Of a DNA stretch of 52,857 nucleotides, positions 50,193-52,857 are shown piece after piece. This stretch comes from Bacillota bacterium (GTDB taxonomy: Bacteria; Bacillota; Clostridia; Oscillospirales; Acutalibacteraceae), in the NCBI GenBank assembly GCA_029007015.1, contig JAQXHB010000111.1, positions 1 through 52,857 on the forward strand, given 5' to 3'. A program made the position numbers and the translations under genes. Numbering within the stretch: the first letter of the stretch is position 1; each line of letters opens with the position of its first letter. The notes beneath the pieces were generated by a model, which was not told the origin of the DNA, searched no databases, and was given only the letters and a program-made list of their open reading frames with translations.

Positions 50193-50236
50193 GGCAAGTG
50201 CCTCAACACGCAGACGCGTAGTCGGGGGCACTTGCC
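50193..50236. repeat. Inverted repeat between ssrA and sortase genes
   Basis: GGCAAGTGCC (50193-50202) and GGCACTTGCC (50227-50236) are exact reverse complements, 24 bases apart, followed by TTTG and then ATTTTT. It may be a second terminator between ssrA and the converging sortase gene. Confidence 0.6.
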
Positions 50237-50250
50237 TTTGCATTTTTAGT

Positions 50251-50961
50251 TTAGACAAGTTGGGCGTACACCAAATACCGCTGATAATTTTTCGGGTAGG
50301 GATGGCAGGTCGAAAGGGTCACAAGCGCGCGGCCCTCTTTAATATAAATGTGCTGGCTGTCCTTTGGGTCGATGACCTTTGTTTCCACCACTTTATACAC
50401 CAGCGTCTCCCACAAATTGGTTATATGTATTTCGTCTCCCGGTTTAAGTTCGGTAATCCTCTTGAACATATGGATTCCTTTATACCGCGTATGGGCGGCA
50501 ATTACGCAGTTGGTATTGTCTCCGCCGACAGGCAGTGAGGTGTTGGCAAGATAGGCCGCTCCCTTGGCCATGTTTTCCTTGCTTGCGCCGTTGTAAATCG
50601 GGAGTTTAACATCAATTTTAGGAATGGTTATATAGCCGAGTATATCGCTGTCAACCCCGTAATCGGATAGTAAAAAATCCGGTTTTTCATACGACAGTTG
50701 ATCAATTAGCCCGCTTTGGCCGCTTAAATACAGTTTTTCATTGTAGTCAAACATCGCCCGGCGCAACTCGGCATACTTGATATCGTTTTCATTTGAGTAG
50801 GCGTCATCGGTTTGCAATTCATCCGTTTTTAGCCGGTCAAACTCATTCATGGCGTTATTCGCCTGAATATCAAAAGCCACTTTCAGAGCAATAGGATAAG
50901 CAAAAAAGCCGACGCCGGCAATCAATAAGATAATCGCTGTTATTCTAATCAGCTTTTTCAT
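50251..50961 (-). CDS. Class C sortase, second copy
   Basis: A 236-residue membrane-anchored sortase (N-terminal helix about 6-28). Catalytic residues: His in IAAHTRYKG (about 158), Cys in TLSTCHPY (about 218) and Arg in NYQRYLVYA. The TLSTC form fits pilin-polymerising class C sortases, but the typical DPW/DPF lid motif is not obvious and there is no C-terminal transmembrane helix, so class C is less certain here than for its neighbour. Its start overlaps the upstream sortase gene by 17 bases. Codon use is AT-richer than the core genome. Confidence 0.85.
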   Translation of the reverse strand: MKKLIRITAIILLIAGVGFFAYPIALKVAFDIQANNAMNEFDRLKTDELQTDDAYSNENDIKYAELRRAMFDYNEKLYLSGQSGLIDQLSYEKPDFLLSDYGVDSDILGYITIPKIDVKLPIYNGASKENMAKGAAYLANTSLPVGGDNTNCVIAAHTRYKGIHMFKRITELKPGDEIHITNLWETLVYKVVETKVIDPKDSQHIYIKEGRALVTLSTCHPYPKNYQRYLVYAQLV

Positions 50962-51802
50962 TCTTTTTCCTCCGTATCAACGCTGTAATTGCACTGCCCA
51001 AAAGCAGCATAATAAAGACGGCTGTAATAACCACTGCCGCAATCTTTGTATAGTCTTCCCATGTCAGCTTCTTTTCGATTGTCGGTTCCTTGAGCGGAGT
51101 GTCCTCTTTTTCTTCAATTCGCCTGCCGTGTACCAGCAAGCGGTGGGTGTTCTTGCCGTAGGGCGTGCAGGTAATCAGTGTCACAATATCCTCGCCGTCC
51201 TGAATAAACAGAGAGGAACTGTCATCGGGGTTAACAATCTCGATGTCATAAACCTGATAGGTCAATGTCTCATCAAGGACATGGATGCGAAAAATATTGC
51301 CCTCTTTGAGCAAATTGAGGTCGGTGAAAAGCCGCGCAGACGGCAGACCGCAGTGGGCCGATAAAACGGCATGTGTAGTCGCTCCTCCGGCAGGCAGTGA
51401 TGTATTTTCCAAATGCCCCACGCCGATTAACAGTGTTTCCTCTTTGGTGCCGTGATAAATGGGCAGATAGACATCAATTGCCGGAATCTCAATATATGCC
51501 ATTACATCGTCAAAGGCCAGCAGTTCGGTGTATTCGCCGTCGGTTATGGGATAAGCGTCCGGGTCAAAAGGGTCGGTCAGTACCACGGCATTTTCAAAAA
51601 GGCTTTTGTTATATCGGATTATGGCCTTTTTTTCCTCGGCTATTGTTTCGGGACTGAGCGACGACAGTTTGTTGGCGTGCTCCGTAATAGCGCGGGTGCT
51701 GTTTTTCACATAAAGATAGTTTGAAACGGTCGGATAGAGGAAAACAGAAATTCCCGCAATAAATATGAGTATTACAAATATTGTGGGCAGGGCTTTTTTC
51801 AC
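50945..51802 (-). CDS. Class C (pilin) sortase
   Basis: A 285-residue sortase with N-terminal and C-terminal (about 255-277) transmembrane helices. Catalytic residues: His in LSAHCGLPS, Cys in TLITCTPYGKN, Arg in THRLLVHGRR. The lid motif DPF is at about residue 77 (LTDPFDPDAYP), which is diagnostic of class C pilus sortases. It uses a GTG start with GGAGG upstream and lies just after the pilin gene. Confidence 0.92.
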   Translation of the reverse strand: MKKALPTIFVILIFIAGISVFLYPTVSNYLYVKNSTRAITEHANKLSSLSPETIAEEKKAIIRYNKSLFENAVVLTDPFDPDAYPITDGEYTELLAFDDVMAYIEIPAIDVYLPIYHGTKEETLLIGVGHLENTSLPAGGATTHAVLSAHCGLPSARLFTDLNLLKEGNIFRIHVLDETLTYQVYDIEIVNPDDSSSLFIQDGEDIVTLITCTPYGKNTHRLLVHGRRIEEKEDTPLKEPTIEKKLTWEDYTKIAAVVITAVFIMLLLGSAITALIRRKKNEKAD

Positions 51803-51828
51803 TCCGTTTTCCTCCTTTTTAAGTGGTC

Positions 51829-51863
51829 AAAAGGGGCAGCAACTGCTCGCCGCCCCTTTTTTG
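51829..51863 (-). terminator. Terminator or attenuator between pilin and sortase genes
   Basis: On the minus strand, GGGGCGGC and a GCTGCCCC arm form a stem followed by TTTT. Since the sortases lie downstream with little room for a promoter, it may reduce sortase expression relative to pilin. Confidence 0.72.
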
Positions 51864-51875
51864 AGAACTCTTTAA

Positions 51876-52857
51876 TTACTTGCTTTCTTTAGTTTTTGAT
51901 TTCTTGCGCGAAATGACAAGCAGAACAACTGCGCCGGCCATCAGCGCAATACCGATTACGGTGAATATTACAGTACCGGTACCGCCGGTTATCGGGAGTT
52001 TGATGCCGCTGCTGTTGGGAACCTCAACGGTATATATACCTGCGGTTGTCTCAACATCAGCATCGGCAAAGTTAACCTTTACTGCGTTGTCGAGAAGGTT
52101 ATAACCCGAGGGTGCCTGAGTCTCTACGAGGTAGTAGTCATACTTATCACCGTTGGCTTCGTATTTCTCAAAGGTTACTGAACCGTTAGCATCGGTGACA
52201 AGATCGCCCGCCAGCTTGATACCATATTTAGTTGTATGCGGGATGATTACACCAGTTTCTCCCGGGTAAACAGTACGATATAGATCAAATTTCGCACCGG
52301 CAAGCTTAGCGTTTTCGTCACCGCTGACATACTTATCAATCTTAATGGCAAAGGTGGTTACATCAACAGTATCCGTTTTCTGCTTATGAGAATTTCCAAC
52401 ATAAGGATAGAAGGAATAGTCAAAGGTAACCTTGTTGGTTTCTTTGGTGTTAACTGCTGTTGTATCGTTATCGTTAAGGGTGGCGGTGTATGTAATCACA
52501 AGTTGTTTTTCGCCGTTATCAGGCCAGTGGTCGGTATACTGATCCGCAGAAACGCTTAATTTAAAGGTATATTCTGCAGTTGCGGTTGTATCAAGCGTAT
52601 AAGCTGCAGCGGCAACATCCACTCCATCAATTTTAACTTTTATTGAATCAGTATCAATAGTCAGTCCGTCAGGCAGAAGGTCGGAAACATAAAAAGATTT
52701 ATCAGTCGAGTTTGCTGAATAAGTGGGAATATCAACCGTAACCGTATAGGTTACCTTTTCGTTCTTGGTTACGCTGGTTTTGTCGGCAGTCTTATTGACA
52801 GAAACCTCTTGATGTTTTGTTATGAAAGTAACATCGTCGATAACATATGTACCGTCA
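51876..52857 (-). CDS. LPXTG pilin subunit with isopeptide and Cna_B domains (5' end outside window)
   Basis: The 3' part of a pilin gene; the reading frame stays open to the right edge, so the GTG at 52622 is internal. About 327 residues are visible. Upstream of 52622 the frame reads KTSVTKNEKVTYTVTVD and SDLLPDGLTID, typical of a pilin isopeptide domain. A Cna_B/SpaA domain follows, with its E-box YYLVETQAPSGYN. The C-terminus has the sorting signal LPITG, a hydrophobic helix and a charged tail (SRKKSKTKESK). The adjacent class C sortases probably polymerise it into pili. Confidence 0.9.
   Translation of the reverse strand, partial: DGTYVIDDVTFITKHQEVSVNKTADKTSVTKNEKVTYTVTVDIPTYSANSTDKSFYVSDLLPDGLTIDTDSIKVKIDGVDVAAAAYTLDTTATAEYTFKLSVSADQYTDHWPDNGEKQLVITYTATLNDNDTTAVNTKETNKVTFDYSFYPYVGNSHKQKTDTVDVTTFAIKIDKYVSGDENAKLAGAKFDLYRTVYPGETGVIIPHTTKYGIKLAGDLVTDANGSVTFEKYEANGDKYDYYLVETQAPSGYNLLDNAVKVNFADADVETTAGIYTVEVPNSSGIKLPITGGTGTVIFTVIGIALMAGAVVLLVISRKKSKTKESK

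Noticed and set aside
1..52857. CRISPR arrays, insertion sequences, tRNA and rRNA genes
   Set aside because: Looked for regularly spaced repeats, transposase motifs, cloverleaf-type T-arm sequences and rRNA stretches. None was found apart from the tRNA-like end of ssrA.

Overview
This window looks like a chromosomal segment from a moderately GC-rich, endospore-forming Firmicute of the class Clostridia. The reasons are SpoIIID and SpoIID, Gram-positive style T-box, M-box and lysine riboswitch leaders, strong AGGAGG ribosome sites, a Noc/ParA/ParB set with perfect parS sites, and LPXTG pilin with class C sortases. I cannot name genus or species. Nearly everything is vertically inherited core genome. 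The clearest accessory block is the last 2.6 kb.

Layout. 1-2080: end of an M23 peptidase gene, a C-terminal processing protease, and spoIIID behind a sigma-E type promoter. 2081-5500: hisS-aspS behind a T-box whose specifier region carries overlapping Asp and His codons. 5505-14290 (minus): cell-shape and division genes zapA, U32 peptidase, maf, mreB, mreC, mreD, PBP2, a MinD-like ATPase and a methylglyoxal synthase homologue with altered active-site positions. 14520-18032 (plus): a hexapeptide-repeat protein, a BIG2/CAP-like lipoprotein, and mgtE under an M-box with a 24-codon ORF in its leader. 18099-29575 (minus): the classical origin-proximal block rpmH-rnpA-yidD-yidC-khpB-mnmE-mnmG-rsmG-noc-parA-parB-serS. 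dnaA is not beside rpmH here. 29816-34049: SpoIID, citrate synthase, a membrane protein and a Ca/Na antiporter. 34129-36222: a single protein fusing an O-antigen ligase/polymerase-like membrane domain to a LicD domain. 36509-40111: pgk-tpiA-gpmI. 40191-44856: thrS (T-box) divergent from dapA-lysA (lysine riboswitch). 44935-49203: GtrA, DUF554, a PutP symporter with a large operator-like palindrome, and a TetR regulator divergent from an unknown helical protein. 49307-50135: smpB and ssrA (tmRNA). 50251-52857: two class C sortases and the 3' part of a pilin gene, visibly AT-richer than the rest.

How it works together. Much of the window is translation and envelope housekeeping controlled by cis RNAs that sense uncharged tRNA (hisS, thrS), lysine (dapA-lysA) and magnesium (mgtE). 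Chromosome segregation is represented by ParA, ParB and Noc with two parS sites, one of which forms the stem of the apparent noc terminator. Wall elongation (MreBCD, PBP2), division (ZapA, MinD-like), membrane insertion (YidC/YidD) and ribosome rescue (SmpB/tmRNA) complete the set. No CRISPR array, insertion sequence, prophage, rRNA or tRNA gene was seen.
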